A stretch of DNA of 64,000 nt, from contig JABXNX010000023.1 in NCBI GenBank assembly GCA_014843695.1, positions 517,993-581,992 of the forward strand, in the 5' to 3' direction. Position 1 is the first letter of the stretch. Every line of letters starts with the position of its first letter. The notes beneath the pieces are model-generated. The model saw only the letters and a list, made by a program, of their open reading frames with translations, ran no database searches and was not told the origin of the DNA. Position numbers and translations under genes: made by a program. This document shows, in pieces, positions 51,711 through 63,584 of this stretch. The DNA comes from Archivesica marissinica. Lineage: Eukaryota > Mollusca > Bivalvia > Venerida > Vesicomyidae.

Positions 51711-54700
51711 TATAAACATAATCTCTCTCTCTCTGCTTCATGACTAACATAATCTCTCTCTGCTTCATGACTAACATAATCTCTCTCTGCTTCATGACTA
51801 ACATAATCTCTCTCTGCTTCATGACTAACATAATCTCTCTCTCTGCTTCATGACTAACATAATCTATCTCTCTCTGCTTCATGACTAACATAATCTCTCT
51901 CTCTCTCTCTGCTTCATGACTAACATAATCTCTCTCTCTCTGCTTCATGACTAACATAATCTCTCTCTCTCTCTGCTTCATGACTAACATAATCTCTCTC
52001 TGCTTCATGACTAACATAATCTCTCTCTCTCTGCTTCATGACTAACATAATCTCTCTCTCTGCCTCATGACTAACATAATATATCTCTCTGCTTCATGAC
52101 TAACATAATCTCTCTCTGCTTCATGACTAACATAATCTCTCTCTCTGCTTCATGACTAACATAATCTCTCTCTCTGCTTCATGACTAACATAATATATCT
52201 CTCTGCTTCATGACTAACATAATCTCTCTCTCTGCTTCATGACTAACATAATCTCTCTCTCTCTGCTTCATGACTAACATAATATATCTCTCTGCCTCAT
52301 GACTAACATAATCTCTCTCTGCTTCATGACTAACATAATCTCTCTCTCTCTGCTTCATGACTAACATAATATATCTCTCTGCTTCATGACTAACATAATA
52401 TATCTCTCTCTGCTTCATGACTAACATAATCTCTCTCTCTCTCTGCTTCATGACTAACATAATATATCTCTCTCTGCTTCATGACTAACATAATCTCTCT
52501 CTCTCTGCTTCATGACTAACATAATCTCTCTCTCTCTGCTTCATGACTAACATAATCTCTCTCTCTCTCTCTCTGCTTCTTGACTAACATAATCTCTCTC
52601 TTCTTCATGACTAACATAATCTCTCTCTCTCTGCCTCATGACTAACATAATCTCTCACTCTCTGCCTCATGACTAACATAATCTCTCTCTGTTTCATGAC
52701 TAACATAATCTCTCTCTCTGCCTCATGACTAACATAATCTCTCTCTCTGCTTCATGACTAACATAATCTCTCTCTGCTTCATGACTAACATAATCTCTCT
52801 CTCTGCTTCATGACTAACATAATATATCTCTCTCTGCTTCATGACTAACATAATCTCTCTCTCTCTCTGCCTCATGACTAACATAATCTCTCTCTCTCTG
52901 CCTCATGACTAACATAATATATCTGTCTGCTTCATGACTAACATAATCTCTCTCTGTTTCATGACTAACATAATCTCTCTCTCTCTGCTTCATGACTAAC
53001 ATAATCTCTCTCTCTGCTTCATGACTAACATTCTCTCTCTCTGCCTCATGACTAACATAATCTCTCTCTCTCTGCTTCATGACTAACATAATCTCTCTCT
53101 CTGTTTCATGACTAACATAATCTCTCTCTCTCTGCCTCATGACTAACATAATCTCTCTCTCTCTGCTTCATGACTAACATAATCTCCCTCTCTCTGCTTC
53201 ATGACTAACATAATATATCTCTCTCTGCTTCATGACTAACATAATCTCTCTCTCTCTGCCTCATGACTAACATAATCTCTCTCTGCTTCATGACTAACAT
53301 AATCTCTCTCTCTCTCTGACTCATGACTAACATAATCTCTCTCTCTCTGCTTCATTACTAACATAATCTCTCTCTCTCTCTGCCTCATGACTAACATAAT
53401 CTCTCTCTCTGCTTCATGACTAACATAATCTCTCTCTCTGCTTCATGACTAACATAATCTCTCTCTCTCTCTCTCTGCTTCATGACTAACATAATCTCTC
53501 TCTGTTTCATGACTAACATAATCTCTCTCTCTCTGCCTCATGACTAACATAATCTCTCTCTCTGCTTCATGACTAACATAATCTCTCTCTCTGCTTCATG
53601 ACTAACATAATCTCTCTCTCTGCCTCATGACTAACATAATCTCTCTCTGCCTCATGACTAACATAATCTCTCTCTCTGCTTCATGACTAACATAATCTCT
53701 CTCTGCTTCATGACTAACATAATCTCTCTCTCTGCCTCATGACTAACATAATATCTCTCTCTGCTTCATGACTAACATAATCTCTCCTGCTTCATGACTA
53801 ACATAATATCTCTCTCTGCTTCATGACTAACATATATCTCTCTCTCTGCCTCATGACTAACATAATCTCTCTCTCTGCTTCATGACTAACATAATCTCTC
53901 TCTGCTTCATGACTAACATAATCTCTCTCTCTGCTTCATGACTAACATAATATCTCTATCTGCCTCATGACTAACATAATATATCTCTCTGCTTCATGAC
54001 TAACATAATCTCTCTCTCTGCTTCATGACTAACGTAATCTCTCTCTCTGCTTCATGACTAACATAATCTCTCTCTGCTTCATGACTAACATAATCTCTCT
54101 CTCTGCCTCATGACTAACATAACTCTCTCTCTCTGCTTCATGACTAACATAATCTCTCTCTCTCTGCCTCATGACTAACATAATCTCTCTCTCTCTGCTT
54201 CATGACTAACATAATCTCTCTCTCTCTCTCTGCCTCATGACTAACATAATATATCTCTCTCTGCTTCATGACTAACATAATCTCTCTCTCTCTCTGCTTC
54301 ATGACTAACATAATATATCTCTCTCTGCCTCATGACTAACATAATATATCTCTCTCTGCTTCATGACTAACATAATCTCTCTCTCTCTGCTTCATGACTA
54401 ACATTATCTCTCTCTCTCTCTCTCTGCCTCTTGACTAACATAATCTCTCTCTTCTTCATGACTAACATAATCTCTCTCTGCTTCATGACTAACATACTCT
54501 CTCTCTTCTTCATGACTAACATACTCTCTCTCTGCTTCATGACTAACATAATCTCTCTCTGCTTCATGACTAACATAATCTCTCTCTCTGCCTCATGACT
54601 AACATAATCTCTCTCTCTCTCTGCCTCATGACTAACATAATATCTCTCTCTGCCTCATGACTAACATAATCTCTCTCTCTCTGCTTCATGACTAACATAA

Positions 54701-55080
54701 TCTCTCTCTCTGCTTCATGACTAACATAATCTCTCTCTCTGCCTCATGACTAACGTAATCTCTCTCTCTGCTTCATGACTAACATAATCTCTCTCTCTCT
54801 GCTTCATGACTAACATAATCTCTCTCTCTCTGCTTCATGACTAACATAATCTCTCTCTGCTTCATGACTAACATAATCTCTCTCTCTGCCTCATGACTAA
54901 CGTAATCTCTCTCTCTCTCTCTGCCTCATGACTAACATAATCGCTCTCTCTGCTTCATGACTAACATTATCTCTCTCCTCTCCTCTCTCTCTCAAGACTG
55001 ACATTCTCTCTCTCTCCTTTATGACTAACATTCTCTCTCTCTCTCTCTGCTTTGTGACTAACAGAATCTCTCTCTATTTC
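51711..55080 (+). repeat. CT-rich array, roughly 100 copies, ending at exon F's acceptor
   Basis: Each unit is TGACTAACATAAT, a (CT)n tract of variable length, and GCTTCA or GCCTCA. Units vary from about 25 to 40 bp because the CT tract changes length. From 51711 to 54994 I found no AG on the + strand when reading line by line. The first AGs reappear at 54995 and 55063, and the acceptor AG is at 55081-55082. At the left edge two units still read TTTCAG (ending 51682 and 51710). Confidence 0.95.
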
Positions 55081-55082
55081 AG
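55055..55082 (+). promoter_or_regulatory. Branch region, pyrimidine tract and acceptor of exon F
   Basis: GTGACTAACAG is followed by AATCTCTCTCTATTTCAG and the exon. The CTAAC sits about 20 nt before the acceptor, a plausible branch point, and is the last member of the upstream array. Confidence 0.65.
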
Positions 55083-55322
55083 GATTGAAACCCAGTGATG
55101 AGATTCTTGTTATAAATAGCAAAGTTGTCTCTGAACTGGATATGGTTTTTGTTGAAACGTTACTCACAGAGTCACACACCATCTGTCTGACAATCCGATC
55201 CATGTACACTCCTAACTGTAATGTCACCATGGAAACACCAGTGTCCTGCCCACGTCCACCTTGTCAGTCACGCATCAGTGACACCTGTATCGACAATCTC
55301 AAGATCCCACCACCATCTTCAG
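55083..55322 (+). CDS. sif/TIAM: TIAM/sif exon F: second half of PDZ and linker
   Basis: This 240-nt exon (phase 1 to 1) starts after CTATTTCAG and ends CTTCAG|GTGTGT. With the split glycine codon it reads GLKPSDEILVINSKVVSELD, then MVFVETLLTESHTICLTIRS. These are the C-terminal half of the PDZ domain: the G-(D/N)-EIL-x-(I/L)-N-(G/S) turn, the alpha helix, and the last strand. The remaining roughly 40 residues are a cysteine- and proline-containing linker (PRPPCQSR, ending KIPPPSS) with no recognised domain. It joins exon E in phase, so the PDZ domain is interrupted by a 17.3 kb intron that is almost all tandem repeat. Confidence 0.92.
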
Positions 55323-55494
55323 GTGTGTACATGTACTATTTTTATTAGGCATATGGACATTGTTTTGACTTCAGTTAGTTCGGTCATGCTAACTCACCTT
55401 ACAGTTTTCTATGAATTTGGAAACATTCGCAAATGCTGCATCACTATGAATGTTAGTTCTTATTCATTTATAGCACTGTGTTTGTTCATTGTAC

Positions 55495-56935
55495 CTATTG
55501 AGGAACTGATGCATGTAGGCTAACTCCTCCTACATTATACTTATAGAGAGGAACTGATGCCTGTAGGCTAACTCCTACATTATACTTATAGAGAGAGGAA
55601 CTGATGCCTGTAGGCTACCTCCTACATTATACTTATAGAGATAGGAACTGATGCATGTAGGCTACCTCTTACAATACTTATAGAGAGACGAACTGATGCA
55701 TGTAGGCTACCTCATACATTATACTTATAGAGATAGGAACTGATGCATGTAGGCTACCTCTTACAATACTTATAGAGAGACGAACTGATGCATGTAGGCT
55801 ACCTCATACATTATACTTATAGAGAGAGGAACTGATGAATGTAGGCTACCTCATACATTATATTTATAGAGAGAGGAACTGATGAATGTAGCCTACCTCA
55901 TACATTATACTTATAGAGAGAGGAACTGATGAATGTAGGCTACCTCATACATTATACTTATAGAGAGAGGAACTGATGCATGTAGGCTACCTCATACATT
56001 ATACTTATAGAGAGAGGAACTGATGCCTGTAGGCTACCTCATACATTATACTTATAGAGAGAGGAACTGATGCCTGTAGGCTACCTCATACATTATACTT
56101 ATAGAGAGAGGAACTGATGCATGTAGGCTACCTCATACTTATACGTATAGAGAGAGGAAGTGATGCATGTAGGCTACCTCATACATTATACTTATAGAGA
56201 GAGGAAGTGATGCATGTAGGCTACCTCCTACATTATACTTATAGAGAGAGGAACTGATGTCTGTAGGCTACCTCCTACATTATACTTATAGAGAGACAAA
56301 CTGATGCTTGTAGGCTACCTCATACATTATACTTATAGAGAGAGGAACTGATGCATGTAGGCTACCTCATACATTATACTTATAGAGAGAGGAAGTGATG
56401 CATGTAGGCTACCTCATACATTATACTTATAGAGAGAGGAAGTGATGCATGTAGGCTACCTCATACATTATACTTATAGAGAGAGGAACTGATGCATGTA
56501 GGCTACCTCCTACATTATACTTATAGAGAGAGGAACTGATGCCTGTAGGCTACCTCCTACATTATACTTATAGAGAGACGAACTGATGCCTGTAGGCTAC
56601 CTCCTACATTATACTTATAGAGAGAGGAACTGATGCATGTAGGCTACCTCCTCCTACATTATACTTATAGAGAGCGGCACTGATGAATGTAGCCTACCTC
56701 TTACATTATACTTATAGAGAGAGGAACTGATGCGTGTAGGCTACCTCATACATTATACTTATAGAGAGCGGCACTGATGAATGTAGCCTACCTCTTACAT
56801 TATACTTATAGAGAGAGGAACTGATGTCTGTAGCCTACCTCTTACATTATACTTATAGAGAGAGAGGAACTGATGAATGTAGGCTACCTCCTATATTATA
56901 CTTATAGAAAGAGGCACTGATGCCTGTAGGCTAAC
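55495..56935 (+). repeat. 47-bp array, about 30 copies
   Basis: The unit contains GAACTGATGCATGTAGGCTA, CCTCATACATTATAC and TTATAGAGAGAG. It lies between exons F and G. The 170 bp between exon F's donor and the array are single copy and hold nothing recognised. Confidence 0.95.
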
Positions 56936-56937
56936 TG

Positions 56938-57335
56938 ATTGAGGTAAGCATAGAGGTTGCTATTGAGGTAGGAATAGATGCAGGTATAGAGATAGGAATA
57001 GTGGTAGGTATAAAGGCAGGTATATAGGTTGGAATAGAAGTAGGTATAGATGTAGGTGTAGAGGTATGGTATAGAGGTAGGCATAGAGATAAGTATAGAG
57101 GTAGGTATAGAGGTAGGTATAGAAGTAGGTATAGAGGTAGGTATAGAAGTAGGTATAGAAGTAGGTGTAGAAGTAGGTATAGAAGTAGGCAAGGAGATAG
57201 GTATAGATGTAGGCATAAAGGTATATATAGAGGTATAGAGGTAGGCATAGAGGTAGGTATTGATGCAGGTATAGAGGTAGCTATCGAGGCAGGTATAGAC
57301 ATAGTAATGGAGACATACATAGAGGTAGGTATAGT
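56938..57335 (+). repeat. 12-bp purine-rich repeat, about 33 copies
   Basis: The unit is TAGAGGTAGGTA with many variants (TAGAAGTAGGTA, TAGAGATAGG). On the - strand it reads as IPTS or YLYT-type repeats, which are artefacts. It follows the 47-bp array directly. Confidence 0.9.
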
Positions 57336-57385
57336 GATCTATATTTGGAGGCAAGTGGTATTTAGTGCAGTTTGACTACATGAAC

Positions 57386-57500
57386 CTGCATTAGATCATG
57401 TATTAGAACATGTACTATATCATGTATTAGAACATGTATTAGAACATGCATTATAACATGCATTAAAACATGTGTTAGAACATGCATTAGAACAATTGCT
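57386..57500 (+). repeat. 12-bp repeat, about 9 copies, just before exon G
   Basis: The unit is AACATGTATTAG, with variants such as AACATGCATTAT. It ends about 30 bp before exon G's acceptor. Confidence 0.85.
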
Positions 57501-57526
57501 TCCTTACATTGATTATCTTGTTTCAG

Positions 57527-57621
57527 ATTCCAGTTCAGTGAACACTAGCTGCCAAAGCTCACCACATAGCAATGTTCCAAAACAGTTACTGTCGGTGGAC
57601 CAGGTTGATGCTCTACTACAG
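57527..57621 (+). CDS. sif/TIAM: TIAM/sif exon G: PDZ-DH linker
   Basis: This 95-nt exon (phase 1 to 0) lies between CTTGTTTCAG|ATTCC and CTACAG|GTTGTA. It encodes a serine-rich linker (DSSSVNTSCQSSPHSNVPK) and a short helical end, QLLSVDQVDALLQ. Splice sites, phase and open frame agree with the flanking exons. The sequence is low-complexity linker, so family support comes mostly from position. In vertebrate TIAM a poorly conserved linker carrying a similar AEQITALC-like helix precedes the DH domain. The match could therefore be to exon G's end or exon H's start, which resemble each other (VDQVDAL versus ADQVTAI). Confidence 0.75.
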
Positions 57622-60600
57622 GTTGTATTATGCTATCAATTAATCTGTGATAAGCTGCACCATTACAGTGACTGACACATACCAATATGTGATAAGCTGC
57701 ACCATTACAGCACTAACATATACCAATATGTGATAAGCTGCACCATTACAGCACTAACATATACCAATATGTGATAAGTTGCACCATTACAGCACTAACA
57801 CATACCAATCTGTGATAAGCTGCACCATTACAGCCACTAACATATACCAATCTGTGATAAGCTGCAACATTACAGCCACTAACACATACCAATCTGTGAT
57901 AAGCTGCACCATTACAGTGACTGACACATACCGATCTGTGATAAGCTGCACCATTACAGCCACTAACATATACCAATCTGTGATAAGCTGCACCATTACA
58001 GCCACTAACACATACCAATCTGTGATAAGCTGCACCATTACAGTGACTGACACATACCAATATGCGATAAGCTGCACCATTATAGTGAATAACACATACC
58101 AATCTGTGATAAGCTGCACCATTACAGCACTAATACATACCAATCTGTGATACGCTGCACCATTACAGCCACTAACATATACCAATATGTGATAAGCTGC
58201 ACCATTATAGTGACTAACACATACCAAACTGTGATAAGCTGCACCATTACAGCACTAACATATACCAATCTGTGATAAGCTGCACCATTACAGCCACTAA
58301 CACATACCAATCTGTGGTAAGCTGCACCATTACAGCACTGACATATACCAATCTGTGATAAGCTGCACCATTACAGTGACTGACACATACCAATATGTGA
58401 TAAGCTGCACCATTACAGCACTAACATATACCAATCTGTGATAAGCTGCACCATTACAGCCACTAACATATACCAATCTGTGATAAGCTGCACCATTACA
58501 GCACTACAATACCAATTGTGATAAGCTGCACCATTACAGTGACTGACACATACCAATATGTGATAAGCTGCACCATTACAGCACTAACATATACCAATCT
58601 GTGATAAGCTGCACCATTACAGCACTAACATATACCAATATGTGATAAGCTGCACCATTATAGTACTAACACATACCAATCTGTGATAAGCTGCACCATT
58701 ACAGCACTAATATATACCAATCTGTGATAAGCTGCACATTACAGCCACTAACACATACCAATCTGTGGTAAGCTGCACCATTACAGCACTGACATATACC
58801 AATCTGTGATAAGCTGCACCATTACAGTGACTGACACATACCAATGTGTGATAAGCTGCACCATTACAGCACTAACATATACCAATCTGTGATAAGCTGC
58901 ACCATTACAGCACTAACATATACCAATATGTGATAAGCTGCACCATTACAGCACTAACACATACCAATCTGTGATAAGCTGCACCATTACAGCCACTAAT
59001 ATATACCAATCTGTGATAAGCTGCAACATTACAGCCACTAACACATACCAATCTGTGATAAGCTGCACCATTACAGTGACTGACACATACCAATATGCGA
59101 TAAGCTGCACCATTATAGTGAATAACACATACCAATCTGTGATAAGCTGCACCATTACAGCACTAATACATACCAATCTGTGATACGCTGCACCATTACA
59201 GCCACTAACATATACCAATATGTGATAAGCTGCACCATTATAGTGACTAACACATACCAAACTGTGATAAGCTGCACCATTACAGCACTAACATATACCA
59301 ATCTGTGATAAGCTGCACCATTACAGCCACTAACACATACCAATCTGTGGTAAGCTGCACCATTACAGCACTGACATATACCAATCTGTGATAAGCTGCA
59401 CCATTACAGTGACTGACACATACCAATATGTGATAAGCTGCACCATTACAGCACTAACATATACCAATCTGTGATAAGCTGCACCATTACAGCCACTAAC
59501 ACATACCAATCTGTGGTAAGCTGCACCATTACAGCACTGACATATACCAATCTGTGATAAGCTGCACCATTACAGTGACTGACACATACCAATATGTGAT
59601 AAGCTGCACCATTACAGCACTAACATATACCAATATGTGATAAGCTGCACCATTACAGCACTAACATATACCAATATGTGATAAGCTGCACCATTACAGC
59701 ACTAACACATACCAATCTGTGATAAGCTGCACCATTACAGCCACTAATATATACCAATCTGTGATAAGCTGCAACATTACAGCCACTAACACATACCAAT
59801 CTGTGATAAGCTGCACCATTACAGTGACTGACACATACCGATATGTGATAAGCTGCACCATTACAGCCACTAACATATACCAATCTGTGATAAGCTGCAC
59901 CATTACAGCCACTAACACATACCAATATGTGATAAGCTGCACCATTACAGTGACTGACACATACCAATATGTGATAAGCTGCACCATTATAGTGACTAAT
60001 ACATACCAATCTGTGATAAGCTGCACCATTACAGCCACTAACATATACCAATATGTGATAAGCTGCACCATTATAGTGACTAACACATACCAAACTGTGA
60101 TAAGCTGCACCATTACAGCACTAACATATACCAATCTGCGATAAGCTGCACCATTACAGCCACTAACACATACCAATCTGTGGTAAGCTGCACCATTACA
60201 GCACTGACATATACCAATATGTGATAAGCTGCACCATTACAGTGACTGACATACCAATGTGTGATAAGCTGCACCATTACAGCACTAACATATACCAATC
60301 TGTGATAAGCTGCACCATTACAGCCACTAACACATACCAATCTGTGGTAAGCTGCACCATTACAGCATTGACATATACCAATCTGTGATAAGCTGCACCA
60401 TTACAGTGACTGACACATACCAATATGTGATAAGCTGCACCATTATAGCCACTAACACATACCAATCTGTGATAAGCTGCATCATTACAGCCACTAACAA
60501 ATACCAATATGTGATAAGCTGCACCATTACAGCACTAACATATACCAATATGTGATAAGCTGCACCATTACAGCCACTAACACATACCAATCTGTGATAA

Positions 60601-62290
60601 GCTGCACCATTACAGCCACTAACACATACCAATCTGTGATAAGCTGCACCATTACAGCCACTAACACATACCAATATGTGGTAAGCTGCACCATTACAGC
60701 CACTAACACATACCAATATGTGGTAAGCTGCACCATTACAGCCACTAACACATACCAATCTGTGATAAGCTGCACCATTACAGCACTAACACATACCAAT
60801 CTGTGATAAGCTGCACCATTACAGTGACTGACACATACCAATATGTGATAAGCTGCACCATTATAGTGACTAACACATACCAAACTGTGATAAGCTGCAC
60901 CATTACAGCACTAATACATACCAATCTGTGATAAGCTGCACCATTACAGCCACTAACATATACCAATATGTGATAAGCTGCACCATTATAGTGACTAACT
61001 CATACCAAACTGTGATAAGCTGCACCATTACAGTGACTGACACCTAACAATATGTGATAAGCTGCACCATTACAGCCACTAACACATACCAATCTGTGAT
61101 AAGCTGCACCATTACAGTGACTGACACATACCAATATGTGATAAGCTGCACCATTATAGTGACTAACACATACCAAACTGTGATAAGCTGCACCATTACA
61201 GCACTAATACATACCAATCTGTGATAAGCTGCACCATTACAGCCACTAACATATACCAATATGTGATAAGCTGCACCATTATAGTGACTAACACATACCA
61301 AACTGTGATAAGCTGCACCATTACAGCACTAACATATACCAATGTGTGATAAGCTGCACCATTACAGTGACTGACACATACCAATATGTGATAAGCTGCA
61401 CCATTACAGCACTAACATATACCAATCTGTGATAAGCTGCACCATTACAGCCACTAACACATACCAATATGTGGTAAGCTGCACCATTACAGCACTGACA
61501 TATACCAATCTGTGATAAGCTGCACCATTACAGTGACTGACACATACCAATCTGTGATAAGCTGCACCATTATAGCCACTAACACATACCAATCTGTGAT
61601 AAGCTGCACCATTATAGCCACTAACACATACCAATCTGTGATAAGCTGCACCATTATAGCCACTAACATATACCAATATGTGGTAAGCTGCACCATTACA
61701 GCCACTAACATATACCAATATGTGATAAGCTGCACCATTATAGTGACTAACACATACCAATATGTGATAAGCTGCACCATTATAGTGACTAACACATACC
61801 AAACTGTGATAAGCTGCACCATTACAGCACTAATACATACCAATCTGTGATAAGCTGCACCATTACAGTGACTGACACATACCAATATGTGATAAGCTGC
61901 ACCATTATAGTGACTAACACATACCAAACTGTGATAAGCTGCACCATTACAGCACTAATACATACCAATCTGTGATAAGCTGCACCATTACAGCCACTAA
62001 CATATACCAATATGTGATAAGCTGCACCATTATAGTGACTAACACATACCAATATGTGATAAGCTGCACCATTATAGTGACTAACACATACCAAACTGTG
62101 ATAAGCTGCACCATTACAGCACTAATACATACCAATCTGTGATAAGCTGCACCATTACAGTGACTGACACATACCAATATGTGATAAGCTGCACCATTAT
62201 AGTGACTAACACATACCAAACTGTGATAAGCTGCACCATTACAGCACTAATACATACCAAATCTGTGGTAAGCTGCACCATTACAGTGAC
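57622..62290 (+). repeat. 41/42-bp array, about 110 copies, starting at or next to exon G's donor
   Basis: The unit contains GATAAGCTGCACCATTACAG, CCACTAACACATACC and AATCTGT; the 41-bp form has GCACTAAC. The region from exon G's last bases (GATGCTCTACTACAG) through the donor to CAATTAATCTGTGATAAGC can be aligned to one diverged unit. In the repeats the position of the donor GT is CC, CA or TG. Blocks of about 1.0-1.2 kb recur inside the array. The 14-residue repeats on the - strand (CNGAAYHRLV) are artefacts. Confidence 0.95.
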
Positions 62291-63045
62291 TAAGTGGGTT
62301 CTACATCAATGTTATTGTATATGTGTAAGTGGGTTCTACATCAATGTTATTGGCTATGTGTAAGTGGGTTCTACATCAATGTTATTGTCTATGTGTAAGT
62401 GGGTTCTACATCAATGTTAGTGTCTATGTGTAAGTGGGTTCTACATCAATGTTAGTGTCTATGTGTAAGTGGGTTCTACATCAATGTTAGTGTCTATGTG
62501 TAAGTGGGTTCTACATCAATGTTAGTGTCTATGTGTAAGTGGGTTCTACATCAATGTTAGTGTCTATGTGTAAGTGGGTTCTACATCAATGTTAGTGTCT
62601 ATGTGTAAGTGGGTTCTACATCAATGTTAGTGTCTATGTGTAAGTGGGTTCTACATCAATGTTAGTGTATATGTGTAAGTGGGTTCTACATCAATGTTAT
62701 TGTATATGTGTAAGTGGGTTCTACATCAATGTTAGTGTCTATGTGTAAGTGGGTTCTACATCAATGTTATTGTCTATGTGTAAGTGGGTTCTACATCAAT
62801 GTTATTGTATATGTGTAAGTGGGTTCTACATCAATGTTATTGTCTATGTGTAAGTGGGTTCTACATCAATGTTAGTGTCTATGTGTAAGTGGGTTCTACA
62901 TCAATGTTAGTGTATATGTGTAAGTGGGTTCTACATCAATGTTAGTGTATATGTGTTAGTGGGTTCTACATCAATGTTAGTGTATATGTGTAAGTGGGTT
63001 CTACATCAATGTTAGTGTATATGTGTATGTGTGTTCTACATCAAT
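62291..63045 (+). repeat. 35-bp array, about 21 copies
   Basis: The unit contains GGGTTCTACATCAATGTTAG and TGTCTATGTGTAAGT. It is very uniform and follows the 42-bp array directly. A short telomere-like TTAACCCTAACCCTAATC lies at its right edge. Confidence 0.96.
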
Positions 63046-63077
63046 GTTATTAACCCTAACCCTAATCTGATTTATAG

Positions 63078-63107
63078 GCAATCCATAGACTGAGTGAGCT
63101 ACCCAAG
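63078..63107 (+). other. Possible 30-nt micro-exon between exons G and H
   Basis: A candidate acceptor (TTTATAG) at 63077 and donor (CCCAAG|GTGACG) at 63108 enclose 30 nt that read AIHRLSELPK in phase 0, compatible with both neighbouring exons. Against it, the intron to exon H would be only 41 nt, very short for an animal. The segment also has no family match that I recognise. I list it only as a possibility. Confidence 0.25.
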
Positions 63108-63148
63108 GTGACGATTTGGTATGCATATATTTCATTGGATGTTTGTAG

Positions 63149-63283
63149 GGAGCTGACCAAGTCACAGCCATTTGTAGGGAATCTTGTGATGACAGTTCTA
63201 GTATTAACCGACAGTTGTCGGAGGTAGAGAGGCTACGCAAGGTCATAATGGAGCTGGTCGATACGGAGAAAGCTTACGTTAAG
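63149..63283 (+). CDS. sif/TIAM: TIAM/sif exon H: linker and first helix of the DH (RhoGEF) domain
   Basis: This 135-nt exon (45 codons, phase 0 to 0) is bounded by GTTTGTAG|GGAGCT and GTTAAG|GTACAG. It encodes GADQVTAICRESCDDSS, then RQLSEVERLRKVIMELVDTE and KAYVK. The LRKVI-ELVDTEK-YVK segment is conserved region 1 of the DH domain, whose glutamate contacts switch I of the GTPase in Dbl-family exchange factors. TIAM proteins act on Rac. The rest of the DH-PH catalytic unit must lie downstream. The last 30 or so coding bases together with the donor are repeated several times in the following intron. Confidence 0.92.
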
Positions 63284-63580
63284 GTACAGGTTTTACAGTC
63301 AAGTTTGTGATACGGAGAAAGCTTACATTAAGGTACAGGTTTTACAGTCAGGTTGGTCGATACGGAGAAAGCTTACATTAAGGTACAGGTTTTACAGTCA
63401 GGTTGGTCGATACGGAGACAGCTTACATTAAGGTACAGGTTTTACAGTCAGGTTGGTAGATACGGAGAAAGCTTACAATAAGGTACAGGTTTTACAGTCA
63501 GGTTGATCGATACGGAGAAAGCTTACATTAAGGTACAGGTTTTATAGTCAGGTTTGTGATACGGAGAAAGCTTATGTTAG
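63235..63580 (+). repeat. 49/50-bp repeat duplicating exon H's 3' end and donor, 7 copies
   Basis: The landmark GATACGGAGAAAGCTTAC occurs in the exon at 63260 and again at about 63309, 63359, 63409, 63459, 63509 and 63558, with small changes. Each of the first five downstream copies is followed by a TTAAGGTACAG- or ATAAGGTACAG-like segment, that is, the last codons of exon H plus its donor. The copy at 63558 has GTTAGGTTACAG instead. Read-through of the first donor hits TGA after eight codons. Confidence 0.95.
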
Positions 63581-63584
63581 GTTA

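Noticed and set aside
51661..51711. TTTCAG sites at 51682 and 51710 as a real acceptor for an extra exon
   Set aside because: The following sequence is the CT-rich array with no donor or conserved coding sequence. I treat them as edge units that kept AG.
57746..62219. Frames on both strands in the 42-bp array (CNGAAYH repeats)
   Set aside because: Same reason: the unit is a multiple of 3 and stop-free. Lengths follow array irregularities.
63001..63246. 81-codon - strand frame over exon H
   Set aside because: It is the antisense shadow of exon H and the neighbouring repeat.
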